Source of the DNA: Beta vulgaris subsp. vulgaris | Lineage: Eukaryota > Streptophyta > Magnoliopsida > Caryophyllales > Amaranthaceae | Reading direction: 5' to 3' | Assembly (NCBI RefSeq): GCF_026745355.1 | Contig: NC_079202.1 | Span: 31,554,702-31,618,701, forward strand | Length of the DNA stretch: 64,000 nt | Part shown: in pieces, positions 1 to 11,715 of the stretch | How the letters are laid out: each line of letters starts with the position of its first letter | Position numbering within the stretch: position 1 is the stretch's first letter | Position numbers and translations under genes: made by a program | Notes under the pieces: model-generated | Told to the model about the DNA's origin: nothing | Database searches by the model: none | What the model saw: the letters and a program-made list of their open reading frames with translations, nothing else

Positions 1-1192
1 ATGTTGACATTGTTTTATTTAGTGGCTCATCTTTGCAATCATTTACGCGTCAACAATAAACTCAAATAATTTTTCTTTACTTAAAGAATTAAGACGAGTT
101 TTGAGAGTGTCTAGACTTGCCTCAAGAGATTCAATCTCTTCATCAGATTCGGAATTGTCAAGAGCCATAGACAAAGTTTGCAGTCTCCTCATTTGGTTGA
201 GGATCATCTTCTTCTTCGGAGTCAGATCTCCCCATGCAGCAACCATAGCTTTCTTCATTCAGATGAGTATAGGAACTTTTGTATTCCTTGTTCCTATCTT
301 TCTTCGTTCCTTCCTTTGCCTTTTCTTGTTCCCATTGGGACATCCTTGATAAGTGATCGAACTGCCACACTTATGACAAACAAGTTTGTTAGAATATTTC
401 TTATTTTACCTTTGTGTTCTCCATTCTTCATGTTCCTAAACATTCTTTTGAATTTTCGGACCATGAGACGGATTCTTCTTCTCAGTTTTCGAGTCTCACT
501 TTCATCAGCTTTTAAGGCAATCGATTTTTGCTTGGACATATTCTCCATTCTCATTGTCCAATTGCAACTCTGAGTCATAAGGGAACAGCAAGTTGTTCCA
601 GATTGAACTTCGTAAAGTCCTTAGTTTCTTGTAAGGCAGTTACCTTAGCCATCCATCGATCCCTAGGAAGGCTCCTTAGGACCTTTCGTACCTGTTCCTC
701 AGAGTAATCACTTTTCCAAGAGATGTTAGCTCATTAATAATATTAGTAAACGTGTAAACATGTCTTGATAGATCTTTTGTTTCATTTGAAAAAGTTTATA
801 TTGTTCATCAAAAGATCTATTTTTGATCTCTTAACTTCACTCGTACCTTCATGAGTGACTTCAAGAAGATCCCAAATTTGTTTTGCGTTTTGCATCCCAT
901 GACACGATTGTGTTCATGAGGTCCAAGACCACAATGAAGCAATTTTATAGCAAGAGCATTAATTTCCATTTTTCAAATCTCTTTATCAAAATCAGAATGA
1001 TTTTGAATTACCTCATTCTTGTCATTAGTGGTAGTGACTTCAAAATCCCTACCTCTATGACTCTCCATACCTGGTAATTGTCGGCTTTGATAAAGATCTC
1101 CATTCTGTTCTTCCAGTAGTGTAAAACTTACCATTGAACATTGGTGGCCTCTGCGTAGAGTACCCTTCTTCCAGTTTCTCTCTAGTATTCAT
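1..1192 (-). pseudogene. Ty1/copia gag remnant (UBN2-type), runs off left edge
   Basis: Read on the minus strand from an ATG at 1190-1192, the translation in shifting frames resembles the UBN2/gag polyprotein of plant copia elements. It has an N-terminal part ending near 'LSRHVYTFTNIINELTSLGK', then 'EEQVRKVLRSLP', then a zinc-knuckle start 'CHKCG' near 370, and an acidic tail with 'MALDNSESDEEIESL' near 100-170. The acidic Ser/Glu tail after the knuckle is typical of Maximus/SIRE-like gags; that lineage is inferred. Several stops and frame changes interrupt it (for example after 'KEI' near 980 and 'DQK' near 825), so it is a relic. The primer-binding site and LTR lie directly upstream (1241-2846), which fixes the orientation. 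The pol part lies outside the window. Confidence 0.8.
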
Positions 1193-1240
1193 ATTTTTCA
1201 AGATCTTGAACTCAACAGGGTTTCCTGATTTTAGAGTTCC

Positions 1241-1252
1241 CGCTCTGATACC
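1241..1252 (-). other. Copia primer-binding site, tRNA-Met type
   Basis: The minus strand reads TGGTATCAGAGC, the standard complement of the 3' end of initiator tRNA-Met used by most plant copia elements. Three bases separate it from the LTR end at 1256, so it marks the 5' end of the internal region of the element whose gag runs leftwards. Confidence 0.85.
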
Positions 1253-1255
1253 AAT

Positions 1256-2846
1256 TGTTGTATAATATGAGCACTATAAGAGGGGGTGAATTATAGTGAG
1301 AGAATAAGCTATACTTTTTGCGGAATTAAAAGTAAACTTGGGAACAACAATGGAACACGAGAGATTTTAGCAGAGGAAAAACTTCCTAGGCCAGTAGGAA
1401 GAAACAACCTCGACCACAAGGGATTTTAACAAACTTTCCACTATAATAGGCCAAAACAACTCTGATTACAAACCTATTATTTTCTCTCGAGCCACAACTT
1501 AAGTACTAAACTCAAGTTCCCAAGAAGTTCCCACAACTGTCGTTCCTCTCAAACTTCACTCGAAGTTACTTTCTCTTTCTCTTTCTCTTGCTTCACTCAA
1601 AGCTTCTCACACTTACAAGAGTTCACTCAAACCCTTTACCCAAAAATATAATTTGTAAAACAATGGAAGAGTAATAACTCGAATAAAGTAAGTATGAATT
1701 CTCTTTAGGAACGACACTAACTCTTAAGACAACTAAGGATATTTTGCTAAGTTAGACACACGTTGGTGAGACTATAAAAGTCAAATACCCATTGGTGTGA
1801 CTCCTAAAAGTCAGACACAAAATGTTTTAAGGTTTAGGCACCTATTTATAGAGAACTTAGGCAAGACATAAACTATCCACTACTTAATCCATTATCCCAT
1901 GATGTCCATGACTTTAATTAATTAATTAGTTTATATTAAATATTCATTGAGAAGTAATGAATCCACTTCCTCCACTACTTAACTTAAAAACAAGAAGCAA
2001 TAAGTATTACGTGATTTTAAATACTTGGGGAATAATTAAACTATTTAAATTAATTAAGACTTTGGAAATAATTAACTAAGCCCACTCACCACTAACTACA
2101 AACGTGTAGCAGTAGTGTTAAGCGTGATAATTGATTTCTTGGAGAGTAATTAAAAAATTTTCTTTAAATAGTTTTTAGGAAAATATCATTATAAATAAGT
2201 TAATTAAAACCGAAAGTTATTTTTGTATTTTAAAAAGAAAATCTTTGTAAAACCGGAAATTGTATTTAATTTTGAAAACAAAATATTTTAGTTTAATTAA
2301 AAATATAAATGATAAGATTTAAAACGGTTTGATATTTATCCTAATTAAATCAGAAAATCAATTTAAATCTTTTCCTAACAAACTCCCTAAAATAGTGGAT
2401 CTAGTCAAAACTAACCTAGAACTCCTAACTAACCTGTTGGGCGCACAAGTAATGTTAGGCGCACCACTTAGGAATTATTAGGGGTTCCTAAAGTTGTTTC
2501 TAACTCTGTTCCTTAACCTTGTTCCTAACTGTGCCAATGTTTGTTCCTTTCATGGGAATAAAACCAAGCTCTGTTTGAGAATTCACCACAAACTATATTG
2601 AGGTTTCACTCAACCTTGACAAGAAGATATTAAATACACCCTAATGTATTCTAATATTCACTCCAAGCTTGATACTTCATCATTTGAACATCTTCACTTC
2701 GATCTTTGATTAATTCTCCATTTTAATCTTCAATCAAGTATTCTCTTTGCTCGAGAATGAATTACCTAGCATTAACATAAATAAAATACAATATGTCTTT
2801 TGTGGTTAAGTCATCTTCAAAACTCAAGGGTCAACACTTATCAACA
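1256..2846 (-). mobile_element. Copia 5' LTR (about 1.59 kb)
   Basis: On the plus strand this segment begins TGTTGTATAATATG right after the tRNA-Met primer-binding site and ends CTTATCAACA. The termini TGTTG/CAACA form a perfect 5-bp inverted repeat, as expected for an LTR. The interior is AT-rich and non-coding, with a polypurine run at 1566-1590 on the complementary strand. Immediately beyond 2846 the sequence switches to Helitron helicase coding on the minus strand, so the copia element inserted into a Helitron. The partner LTR is outside the window, so the target duplication (expected to copy 2847-2851, ACCAT) cannot be tested. Confidence 0.7.
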
Positions 2847-2991
2847 ACCATATCATTTATCTAATCATCATCTTCATTGAGAGGTGTGATGATGGCCCAG
2901 CCATATAATTCTTCTTCATAATAGCTGTAATAAATGCTCTAACTCTTGCAAAAGCTTGTGAGTGAGAACGTCATTATTATTTGTCGTACAA
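2847..2991 (-). pseudogene. Helitron RepHel remnant, C-terminal helicase part
   Basis: The minus strand encodes 'WAIITPLNED' followed by 'INDM' after one stop. This matches the conserved 'RAIITPLNEDVD.IN' segment near the C-terminal end of Helitron (PIF1-like) helicases. It is cut on one side by the copia LTR ending at 2846 and on the other by the gypsy element starting near 2992. The N-terminal part of the same kind of protein lies in the same orientation at 10373-11715, beyond the gypsy element. About 600 residues of helicase core that should lie between the two pieces are missing. Function is lost. Confidence 0.6.
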
Positions 2992-4505
2992 TGTTTTGAT
3001 TTTATATAGAGTTTTAGGTGCATTTAGGTTGTGTCTAGTTCATATTAGAACATTTAGGTGCATATTTGCATGATTTACTCAAGTCAACTACTACTCCCCG
3101 TTTGCGTGTTTCGATAATTTTCAAGTTATTAAGGTGCAAATTATTATATATGCAAGTCCAATCCTATTACTCATTGAGGATGAATATAGATTGCACAAGA
3201 ATCACAACGCATCCTTTTGGGACAATTTCGAGTTAGAATGAAGCAAAGAGTTAGTGAAACAAGTGTCAAAACTGACACTTGTTCACTATTTTGATCATAA
3301 CTTTTGATAAAAAATTGGGAATCAATAAATTCTAATTGTGTTGGAAACTAGACTTGAAGGGATGTCCAATGATATGTCACACGTTGCAAACGGACTTCTG
3401 GTTTGAGAGACACAGTCTTCGCAAGTTGATCTGGCTGCGTTCTAGAGTTGAAAACAAGACGAAAAGACTCCCGACCAATGGGATCGTGCGAGCTTGGTCG
3501 AACGGGAGGGAAGTCCTTCATATTTCCGAAATAAAGAGCTTTTCACCCGATTGGATAGGGTGAGTTGACCCGACACGTGTATTTTAATGATTTTTGGACT
3601 GATTTTTGTATTACTTTTCTTTTATGTTTAAGCTTTAGTATAAATACCAAAATTAGAACATTACTAACACATCTTTTATTCTTCTTCTATTTTAGCCCTT
3701 GTTTTTCATAGTTTTCTCTAGAGAGTAATTCAAGAACCCTAGTTTGTTGCTTTTCGATTTGGATTTAAGATCAAACCTTTGGATTATTTGTAAGTTCAAT
3801 ATAGTTCTCGAGTTTGGTAATCTTATTTATTGCTTTCTCAATTATTGATTAAATTCATCTTAGTTATTTGCAACTATTCCAAGTATGAATTTTTATATTG
3901 ATGTTATTATTGTTTTCATAAACATGAGTGAGTAGTTTTATTTCTAGGATTGTGGGGATCTACGTATGCGATGAGGGACTGATGGATTAGTCTAATTACT
4001 TTCTATTTCAATTGTTTTCTATGATTGAATCGTTTATGCTAGATTTACAAACTAGGCCTGATTTGTATTTCTACTAACGCAATCCTGAATCTGCTTCGAG
4101 AGTAGAGATTTCGTATAAATTTTCAATCATAAGGCAAAGTGATCCTTGACCATGCGAGAGCGGCTAGGTGATATTTGAGGGAGGTAATGTTCGAGAGAAA
4201 TTACATGTGCCCTAGATAAATTGACATATTAGGTAGTTGTCATTCGTCCCTGATCTCTCGAATGGTATGCATAGTGATCGATAATCATAGTTCTTTATTA
4301 ATTGATTCATTCCCTCGTATTTAATTCTATAATTCGCTTAGTTCAGTAAATCAACTATTTTCGTCTGATTTAGTTTGTATAATATTAGAGTTCGGATAAA
4401 ATAGTGTAACTTTATCCTTGTGAATTCAATCCTGACTTCCCTAAGTACTAGCTACTGGACATTAGGTTATTTTTGATTAGGCAATACCCCTTTAGCTTGT
4501 CCTAA
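2992..4505 (+). repeat. 5' LTR of the Athila-like element
   Basis: About 1.51 kb, alignable along its length with 8613-10372. Shared blocks include 'TATATAGAGTTTTAGGTGCA', 'CTGACACTTGTTCACTATTT' and 'GTGATCCTTGACCATGCGAG'. It ends just before the primer-binding site at 4509. The exact start is uncertain by about 10 bases because the TG terminus is eroded. Confidence 0.8.
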
Positions 4506-4508
4506 TTT

Positions 4509-4523
4509 TGGCGTCGTTGTCGG
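4509..4523 (+). other. Gypsy primer-binding site, tRNA-Asp type
   Basis: TGGCGTCGTTGTCGG sits three bases after the 5' LTR. It matches the TGGCGCCGTTGCCGG site typical of Athila elements with two C-to-T changes, which supports the family call and shows decay. Confidence 0.75.
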
Positions 4524-4813
4524 ACAGACGGTTTATTTATATTTTATCTGAAACATAGTATTACACTAACTTACTCTGAAGAACATTTGTTCTTTAGATC
4601 ATCTCATGTTTGCTTTAGTGTTTTTAGTGTACAAGCTGGAAATTAAAATTCTCAAATCTCATTCCATTTGACCCGGAGATTGAAAAGACTACTTGTAAAC
4701 TCAAAAAGAAAAATAAGAAAGCAAAGTTTTATGCAGTGACACCCTCCCAAAAGACACCTTCTCTACCATCTTCACCACAATAAGAATCTCTTATCAAACC
4801 TATTTCTCTTAAA

Positions 4814-5990
4814 ATGGTTGACGAGGTTAAACCAACCTTTAGAAATTATGCACAAACATGGTTCAAACCAGCACCTTCTGAAGATCCAAACCAGCACAAA
4901 CATGGTTCAAAAAGAAAAATAAGAAAGCAAAGTTTTATGCAGTTTTATGCAGGGTACGGTTGCCTACTATCGCTGCTGCAAATTTTGAAATCAAATCTCA
5001 TGTGCTGAACATGGTTCAAAATAATCAATTTGCTGGGTTACCTTCTGAAGATCCAAACCAGCACCTGCAGCAATTTTCACACTATTGTGCTACTCAGAAA
5101 CAAGCTGGTCTTTCTATTGAGGAGATGAAAATGACTATATTTAGCTTTTCTCTGCTAGACAAAGCTCTATTTTGGTGTAGCAAGTTATCTGCCTCCATCA
5201 CCACTTGCGAAGAGTTATCAAAAAATTTCCTCATGAAATGGTACCCATATCAAATGACTGCAGATATGCGTCATGAGATAGTGCCTTTCACCCAAGATCC
5301 TGGAGAGTAGTTGTATGAAGCCTGGGAAAGATTCAAGGATCTGCAGTGCCTTTATCCTCATCATGGTTTTGACAAGTGGTATTTGTGTCAGATTTTCTAC
5401 ACTGTAGTTGATGCAGATACGAGATGGGTAATTGTTGAGCTTCCGGCGGAGAAACTAAGTTCCCCGCTCTCTCACCTTCTACTGAGACAATGCATGCATA
5501 ACATTCACAAGACAAGCCCCAGTTCGATTCTTACTCCAATATATACGATTCTGGGATGCAACATCATCAAAATCTCTCATATAGGAGCAATAATGTGTTG
5601 AATCCACAACAACAGCATTATCCACAACCTCAGCAATAACAACAGTCCATACCACAAGCCCAGTTTCTGCAGTATCAGTCACAACCACAAGCTCCTCTAG
5701 GCTTTCAGAGAAATCAGTATGAACAACATCACATCACACCTCCTTTAAACCCAAATATTGTTGTACTCAAAAATCTCATGCCGGAGATGTAGAAAGGTAT
5801 CCTTTTCTTCCAACCAGATACTAGGTCTCAATTTGAGAGCATGCATGCTCAGAACAAGCTACAAGGGACACATAATAAGATGTTGGAGTCACAAATAACT
5901 CAGTTGGGGTCTTCTGCTAGTAGGCCATCTAGGTCATTACCTTCGAAACCAATGGACATTGCTTATGCTATTACCCTTAGAAGTGGAGTG
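4814..5990 (+). pseudogene. Athila-type gag pseudogene
   Basis: From an ATG at 4814 the frame opens with 'MVDEVKPTFRNYAQ'. A small local duplication and a frame change follow. The conserved retrotransposon gag domain then reads 'NFEIKSHVLNMVQNNQFAGL', 'LPSEDPNQHLQQF', 'FSLLDKALFW' and 'SKNFLMKWYP'. A stop (TAG, 5308-5310) interrupts it before 'LYEAWERFKDL' and 'YPHHGFDKWYL'. This motif order is that of the retrotransposon gag domain in Athila elements. Downstream comes a Gln-rich stretch near 5600-5760, typical of the spacer before the protease. Multiple stops exclude a working capsid protein. Confidence 0.85.
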
Positions 5991-6291
5991 TAGTACGCTG
6001 CCCTAGCAACGCTAGAGGTGGAATCATCAGCTGCTCAGAAACCACAAGAAGTGCCCGAGGATGCTAAACCTCAGGAAAAGCAATGAGTTGTAAACAAGAC
6101 TACGCAGGTGACTAAGAAGAAAACTACGACTCCAGTGATTAAGCTACCATTCCCAAATCGGATGCTCAAGAAGAAGCTTGCCACCAGTATGTAGGTTTTT
6201 TGAGGTGGTAAAGAATCTACATGTAATAGTTTCATTTACTGAATTATTAAATCAAGTGCCTGCTTATTCTAAAATTTGAAAATTACTTACT

Positions 6292-6895
6292 ATGCGAAAG
6301 AGGACTCTAAATGAGGTGGAAATTGTGGCTTTTACTGCTGAATGCAATGCCCTTTTACAATACCAGTCTCCACCTAAATTGAAAGATCTAGGGAGTTTTT
6401 CCATCCTCTGCCACATCGACACCATATTTATTGACAAAGCTTTATGTTATTTGGGTGCCATTGTGAGTGTCATGCCTCTTTCTATTTGTAAATAACTGAA
6501 TATGGGTGACTTAAAATGTATTACCATTACTCTACAAATGGCTGACTGTTTTGTGAAATACCCCCTAGGTATATAGAGGACGTTCCTGTTAGAGTAGGTA
6601 AATTCTTTATCCCTGTAGACTTTGTTATGTTAGACATGGCAGAAGATACCCAAACACCCATTATCCTCGGGAGACCTTTCCTCCACACTGTTGGAGCAGC
6701 TATAGATGTTAAAAGTGGGAAACTGACATTAATTGTGGGGGATGATAAGGTTATTTTTTGCCTGACCAATGCCCCTAGGAACCCAATGCTAGAGGAATCA
6801 TGCTATAATGTTGATGTTATAGATGAACCTATCCATGAATGCATGCCTCATTCCCCCTTGCGTGATACTTCAGATGATGTGCTTGTCTTATAGTC
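6292..6895 (+). pseudogene. Athila-type aspartic protease pseudogene, active-site Asp lost
   Basis: Two reading frames together give the retropepsin-like domain of Athila elements. 'ALCYLGAIVSVMPLSIC' occupies the position of the family's catalytic 'DLGAS' motif. 'VKYPLGI' and, from 6627, 'MLDMAEDTQTPIILGRPFL' with 'AAIDVKSGKLTL' complete the fold. The catalytic aspartate is replaced by tyrosine and the following Ser by Ile, so even without the stop after 'SICK' and the frameshift near 6580 the enzyme would be dead. Confidence 0.8.
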
Positions 6896-7135
6896 TATTG
6901 CAGGTGAAGAACATTTTCTAACGGTCTTGAAGACTCATAAAAGGCAATTAATATAACACTGATTACTTGACATGATTAAGCCTTGACTTTAATGAGCACC
7001 AAATTCATATAGATGAGGGCCACCACCCTAACATTACAATCCAACCCGGGTTACAATGTGTGGTACAACCAGAAGTGACGAAACTGCTAGATGCAGGTTG
7101 ATGGAAAATTGATGTCCATGTCTCTTTCCTTCCCC
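6896..7135 (+). pseudogene. Truncated gypsy reverse-transcriptase N-terminus
   Basis: Pieces such as 'LKTHKRQL', 'FNEHQIHIDEG' and 'VTKLLDAG' in alternating frames match the segment just before the RT palm of Athila pol ('..KLLDAG' precedes the primer-grip region). Homology stops abruptly after 'LLDAG' near 7099. The next bases resemble the non-coding region that normally follows integrase, so a large deletion removed the RT core, RNase H and integrase. Confidence 0.6.
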
Positions 7136-8599
7136 TTGTTGTAATGAGGCCATTGCCAAGTTTAGCTTGGACGAGGATTTCTCTAAGTATTGATTTTCTT
7201 TTACTTTTTACCACTTTTAGATTAGTTTAGTTAACTTAATTGCTTTCAAAAAAAAAGGAAAAACACAAAAAAAAAGTTGTTGAAACATACCAAAAATACG
7301 AGTTGCATATGGAGTGAATTGATTGCTTCCCTATGCCCCATACTATGCTTTGAGAAAATGATTTAACTCACTACACTGGATAGTTAAGCATTTGTTATTG
7401 TGATGTTGTGATGTGATCTCTAGTTGCCTTAATCTTGAGTGAATTTTGATGATAACACGCATACTTGAATTGCATACTTGAACTGGTTATACTGTTAGGA
7501 TTCATTGTTGCCTATGAATTTATATCCATATCCAATCTATTCTTGTGTGTTAGTTCCTCGTAGCATTCTGATCTTGATTTTCGCAATGTACTCGTTGATT
7601 TCTGGTGAATTTAGACATGTGTTGTGATAGAGACGTTCTTTTGTTTAATTTTAAGCCTCAGTTGATAAAGGAATTAATTTCCCTTCTAGCCCTGCTGAGC
7701 CTAATGACTTTTTATTTTGATATTAAGCCACATTATACACCTTGAGCCTATATAGTGATTATTGTCCCGAGCCTAGCTTGGGGGACCAATTCGTTAGGTT
7801 GATCCTATGATGTGTGGGTGATTTTGTGGGTTGGTTTGAAATAATGTCTATGTTGATACAAAGAAAAGAAAGAAAAACAAAAATAAAGTGAAAAATGATA
7901 GTGAGAAATCTGAAAAATTTCTATGATCTACACTCATTAAATTTCAAAAATGTTGGAAATTATGATGAAAGAGACGAGTATTAGTTGGTTCGTGAGATTT
8001 CAAAGTTGGTTATTGTCTTGGTCATGTTGTTGAGGTCATGAGAGTTGTTTCAGCCACATCTAGTCTTATTACTAGTGTTTTTTGCTCCCCTTTCTTGGCT
8101 TTTGCACCACATTCCCCAAATAATTTCCTTACCTTTATCCGAGCCCCATTACAACCCTGACAAAGACCTTTTGAGCATGTGTTTGATTGTTTTCTGAATT
8201 AATATTGAGTCAATTTGCCAAAGCTAAAGAGTAAGCTTGTTATTTGAGTCGACCTAACTACGATGAGTGATATTATACCTTTCTGAACGCATGAAGAGTG
8301 TGAGCGGGAGGGGCTATTATGGTTGGGTTGGTAAGTGTTCGGGCACATATTATGCCTGCCACAAAATTAAGAGGAGTGACACCTCGGTGAGCACCTTTTC
8401 AAGATTTGTATGTTATGTAGGACAACTGTTTTTGCTTAGGTGATTGGTGGTCAGGGTGATCTAAGTAACCGAACTTGAATATTGCTTGCTTAAAGGATTT
8501 TGAGTTTGAAAATGTTTGAACCTGAACTTCTTATCTGAGGGGTGAAGCAATTTTATTCATATTCATGTTGTGCTTTGATTGGGGACAAGCGAAGGTATA
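7136..8599 (+). other. 3' untranslated region of the Athila-like element
   Basis: No coding similarity was seen. The stretch is AT-rich with A-runs near 7246-7275 and 7856-7890. Short phrases such as 'CCTAGCTTGGGGGACC' near 7770 and 'AGCTTGGGGGAG' near 8599 recur in this element group between integrase and the 3' LTR. Confidence 0.5.
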
Positions 8600-8612
8600 G
8601 CTTGGGGGAGTT
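8599..8612 (+). other. Polypurine tract before the 3' LTR
   Basis: AGCTTGGGGGAGTT immediately precedes the LTR start TGATATCATGG at 8613. A G-rich purine run at this place primes plus-strand DNA synthesis in LTR retrotransposons. Confidence 0.65.
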
Positions 8613-10372
8613 TGATATCATGGTTTTATATAGAGTTTTAGGTGCATTTAAGTTGCATTTCTAGTTCATATTAGAGCATTTAGGTGTATATTTGCATGAT
8701 TTACTTAAGTTTTGCTCTACTACTCCCCATTTACGTGTTTCGATGATTTTCAGGTTAATTTGATGCAAATTGATTATGATTATCTAAGATCAAGCCTATT
8801 AATCATTGAGGAGGAAGATAGATTGCACAAGGATCACAACGCATCCATTTGGGACAATTTCGAGTTAGAATGAAGCAAAGAGTTAGTGAAAGAAGTGTCA
8901 AAACTGACACTTGTTCACTATTTTTATCATAACTTTTGATAAAAAAAATTGGAATTAAGAAATTCCAATTGTGTTGGAGATTAGACTTGAAGGGATTTCA
9001 AGTGATATGTCACACGCTGCAAACGAACTTCTGGTTTGAGAGACACAGTATTCGCAAGTTGATGCAAAATTGCAGTTTTATTCCCGCCCGATCCGGCCCG
9101 AGAACATATTCATCTGGCTGCATTGTAGAGTTAATAACAAGAGGACATCTTTTATAGGTCACACGCCTCAAACGTACTTATGGTTTGAGCTATACAACCT
9201 TCACAAGTTGACACAAAATCGCAGTTTTCGCGCCCGATAAAGGCCTGCTAACATATTCATCTTGCTGCTTTCTAGAGTTGAAAAAAGAGGAAAAAACTCC
9301 CCCCCGATGGGATCGGGCGAGCTTGCCCGATCGGGCGGGTAGTCCATTATCTTTCAGCAATAAAGAGCTTTTCACCCGATGGGTTCGGGCGAGTTGGCCC
9401 GATCGGGTGGTTGGCCCGATCGGGTGGTTTACCCGACACACGTATTTTAATGATTTTCGGGCTAATTTTTGTATTAGTTTTCCTTTATATTTTAGGCTTA
9501 GTATAAAGACGAAAATTAGAACATTACTAAGACATCTTTTGTTCTTCTTTTGTTTTGCCCTTGTTTTTCATAGTTTTTTCTAGAGAGTAATTCAAGAACC
9601 CTAATTTGTTGCTTTTCGATTTGGATTCAAGATCAAAACTTTGGATTATTTGCAAGTTCAATATAGTTCTTCAGTTTGGTAATCTTCTTTATTGTTTTCT
9701 CTATTATTGATTAGATTCATCTAGTAGTTATTTGCAACTATTCTAAGTATGAATTATTATATTGATTTTATTATTGTTTTCGTAAACATGAGTGAGTAAT
9801 TTTATTTCTACAGTTGTGGGGATCTATGTATGCAATGAGGGACTGATGGATTAGTCTAATTAATTTCTATTTCAATTGTTTCCTGTGGTTGAATCGTTCA
9901 TGCTAGATTTATAAATTAGGTCTGATATGTATTTCCACTATGACAATATTGAATCTGCTTCGAGAGTAGAGATTTCGTATAAGCTTTCAATCATTAGGCA
10001 AAGTGATCCTTGACCATGCGAGAGTGGTTAGGTGATCTTTGAGGGAGGTAATGTTCGAGAGAAATTACATGTGTCATAGATCAATTGACTTATTAGGTAG
10101 TTGTCATTCGTCCCTAATTTCCCGAATTGTATGCATAGTGATCAATAATCCTAGTTCTTTATTAATTGATTATTCATTCCATCGTCTTTAATTTTGTTAT
10201 TTTCTTAGTTCAGCAAATCAACCATTTTCATCTGATTTAGTGAGTACAATATTAGAGTTCAGATACAATAATATAACTTTCTCCTTATGGATTCGATACT
10301 GACTTCCTTGACTACTAGTTAGTGGACTTTAGGTTATTTTTGAATAGGTGATACGACTTTAGCCTGTTATCA
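8613..10372 (+). repeat. 3' LTR of the Athila-like element, with internal duplication
   Basis: About 1.76 kb, from TGATATCATGG to CTGTTATCA. It is about 250 bp longer than the 5' LTR. The extra length comes from a partly repeated block between about 9060 and 9420, in which 'GTTTGAG', 'CACAAGTTGA', 'TTGCAGTTTT' and 'CATATTCATCT' occur twice, and from reiterated CCCGATCGGG palindromes near 9325-9430. The 5' copy keeps only one version of this block (about 3400-3560). Confidence 0.8.
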
Positions 10373-11715
10373 TACTTGAAGATGGATAATCCTCAACCAT
10401 GAAAGTGAAAATCTCGTCCCATAGGGAATGTAATCCAGTTGGTTGGCAGTATACAAAGATGGTTGCGAATAATCTTCGCAAAGATGATGGCATTCTTGCA
10501 AAATATGCTTCTAAAAGACACAAATGAATGCTTTATTCATCACTCTCAATTAGACCAAGGGATTCTGCAGTAGCTCCGAATGTTGGTATTTGACACCATT
10601 GATTGTTCGTAGATGTTCAAATGATTGGGGACCTCGCACGTGGTTGAGCAATAATCTTAGGTAAAATCTTTATCTTAGAAATGGAGAAGGAAACATTTAC
10701 GCAAACATTAAGTGATATCTCTCTCTCCTTTAAGCCACTTGTAATGCTGGAGGAATTCTCTTCAAAGATATCTTCTTGACCCCGTATCAATTTCATTCAT
10801 CTAAAGAACTAAGTGGGCATCGTCTTGGAGTTCTCGGGTTGTCTAATACGTCTGATATTAGGTTATTCCCTTCGAATCTCACTTGAATTGGTGCATGTTT
10901 GGTAAATGGACCTGCAATTGGTCTACAGCTAGACACATTCGAGTTAAAGGGAATTTGTAAATTTTCCAAAAAGCTTCTGGTGCATAAATCCATCTCACAT
11001 CCACGTAATGTGCATTCTCATCACTATTCTCAACATCCATGGATACTCTATCCGAACCCTTATGTATATATTTGTAGAGATATTTGACACACTTAATGTT
11101 GTTGCATATCTCTATAGATTGTAAGGAACTACCCATCGGTTGTCTACTTCTATCTGAGAATTTTGATGAAATGGTACATGTGGACGATCTTGTCAGCAAT
11201 GATATAGAGGATATGAGTCATTTCCTTGCATTGTTGCATTAGTAAATAACTTAGGAAATCCTTTCTTACAAATCCCCTGTTTCATGCATGGTGAATAATC
11301 CCTGCTATGAACACCACATGGACTATGAATCATGTGTTTAAGAACTCTCTTGTACAATTTTCGTTCTTGTTGTTCATTTGGTATTTCTGCTCTGATAATT
11401 ATATCGTATTCATCCGTAGTGGTTAACTTATCAGTTTGGTCGAGGATCAACAACATATAAACATGCGAAAGACCCCTCTTTTGGAATTTAACTACATCTA
11501 CATAAGCAACCACCTTTCCAAAGATCCCTTTTTTTGGAACATGTTTTTTCAACTCTTTAACTTTAGCATTAAACACCCTTGTTAGTAAATCTGACCGATC
11601 ATTTGGAACTTGTGCGGACGATAATTTTGATTGTATTTCTGACCAAGATGCATTGCATGTCGTTGTTAGAAATATATCCAGCTCGTCAAACTTCTATACC
11701 AAGGCTGAATTGCAT
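10373..11715 (-). pseudogene. Helitron RepHel remnant, N-terminal part
   Basis: The minus strand encodes a Helitron helicase-like N-terminal domain. It begins near 11710 with 'ALV' stop 'KFDELDIFLTTTCNASW', continues as 'DRSDLLTRVFNAKVKELKKH', 'FQKRGLSHVYMLLILDQTDK' and 'VLKHMIHSPCG', then 'CNNIKCVKYLYKYIHKGSDR', 'VDVRWIYAPEAFWKIYKFPL' and 'LQVHLPNMHQFK'. It ends with 'GVKYQHFGATAESLGLIESD' and 'LRRLFATIFVYCQPTG' near 10450-10620. This is the order seen in plant Helitron Rep proteins. The REP-domain catalytic segment should lie at the start and is incomplete. Frameshifts and at least one CAG-to-TAG-type stop show decay. It is bounded left by the gypsy element and right by the satellite array. 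Confidence 0.85.

Larger units (their letters stand above)
2992..10372 (+). mobile_element. Athila-like Ty3/gypsy retrotransposon, internally deleted
   Basis: Two direct repeats (2992-4505 and 8613-10372) flank an internal region with a tRNA-Asp-like primer-binding site, gag, aspartic protease, a short reverse-transcriptase N-terminus and a polypurine tract. Gag and protease match the Athila group. Most of pol (RT core, RNase H, integrase) is absent, so the element is non-autonomous. Every coding part carries stops, and the LTRs differ by many substitutions and a large indel, so the insertion is old. The element sits between two pieces of one Helitron. I did not find a clean 5-bp target duplication: the flanks read TACAA before 2992 and TACTT after 10372. 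Confidence 0.85.
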
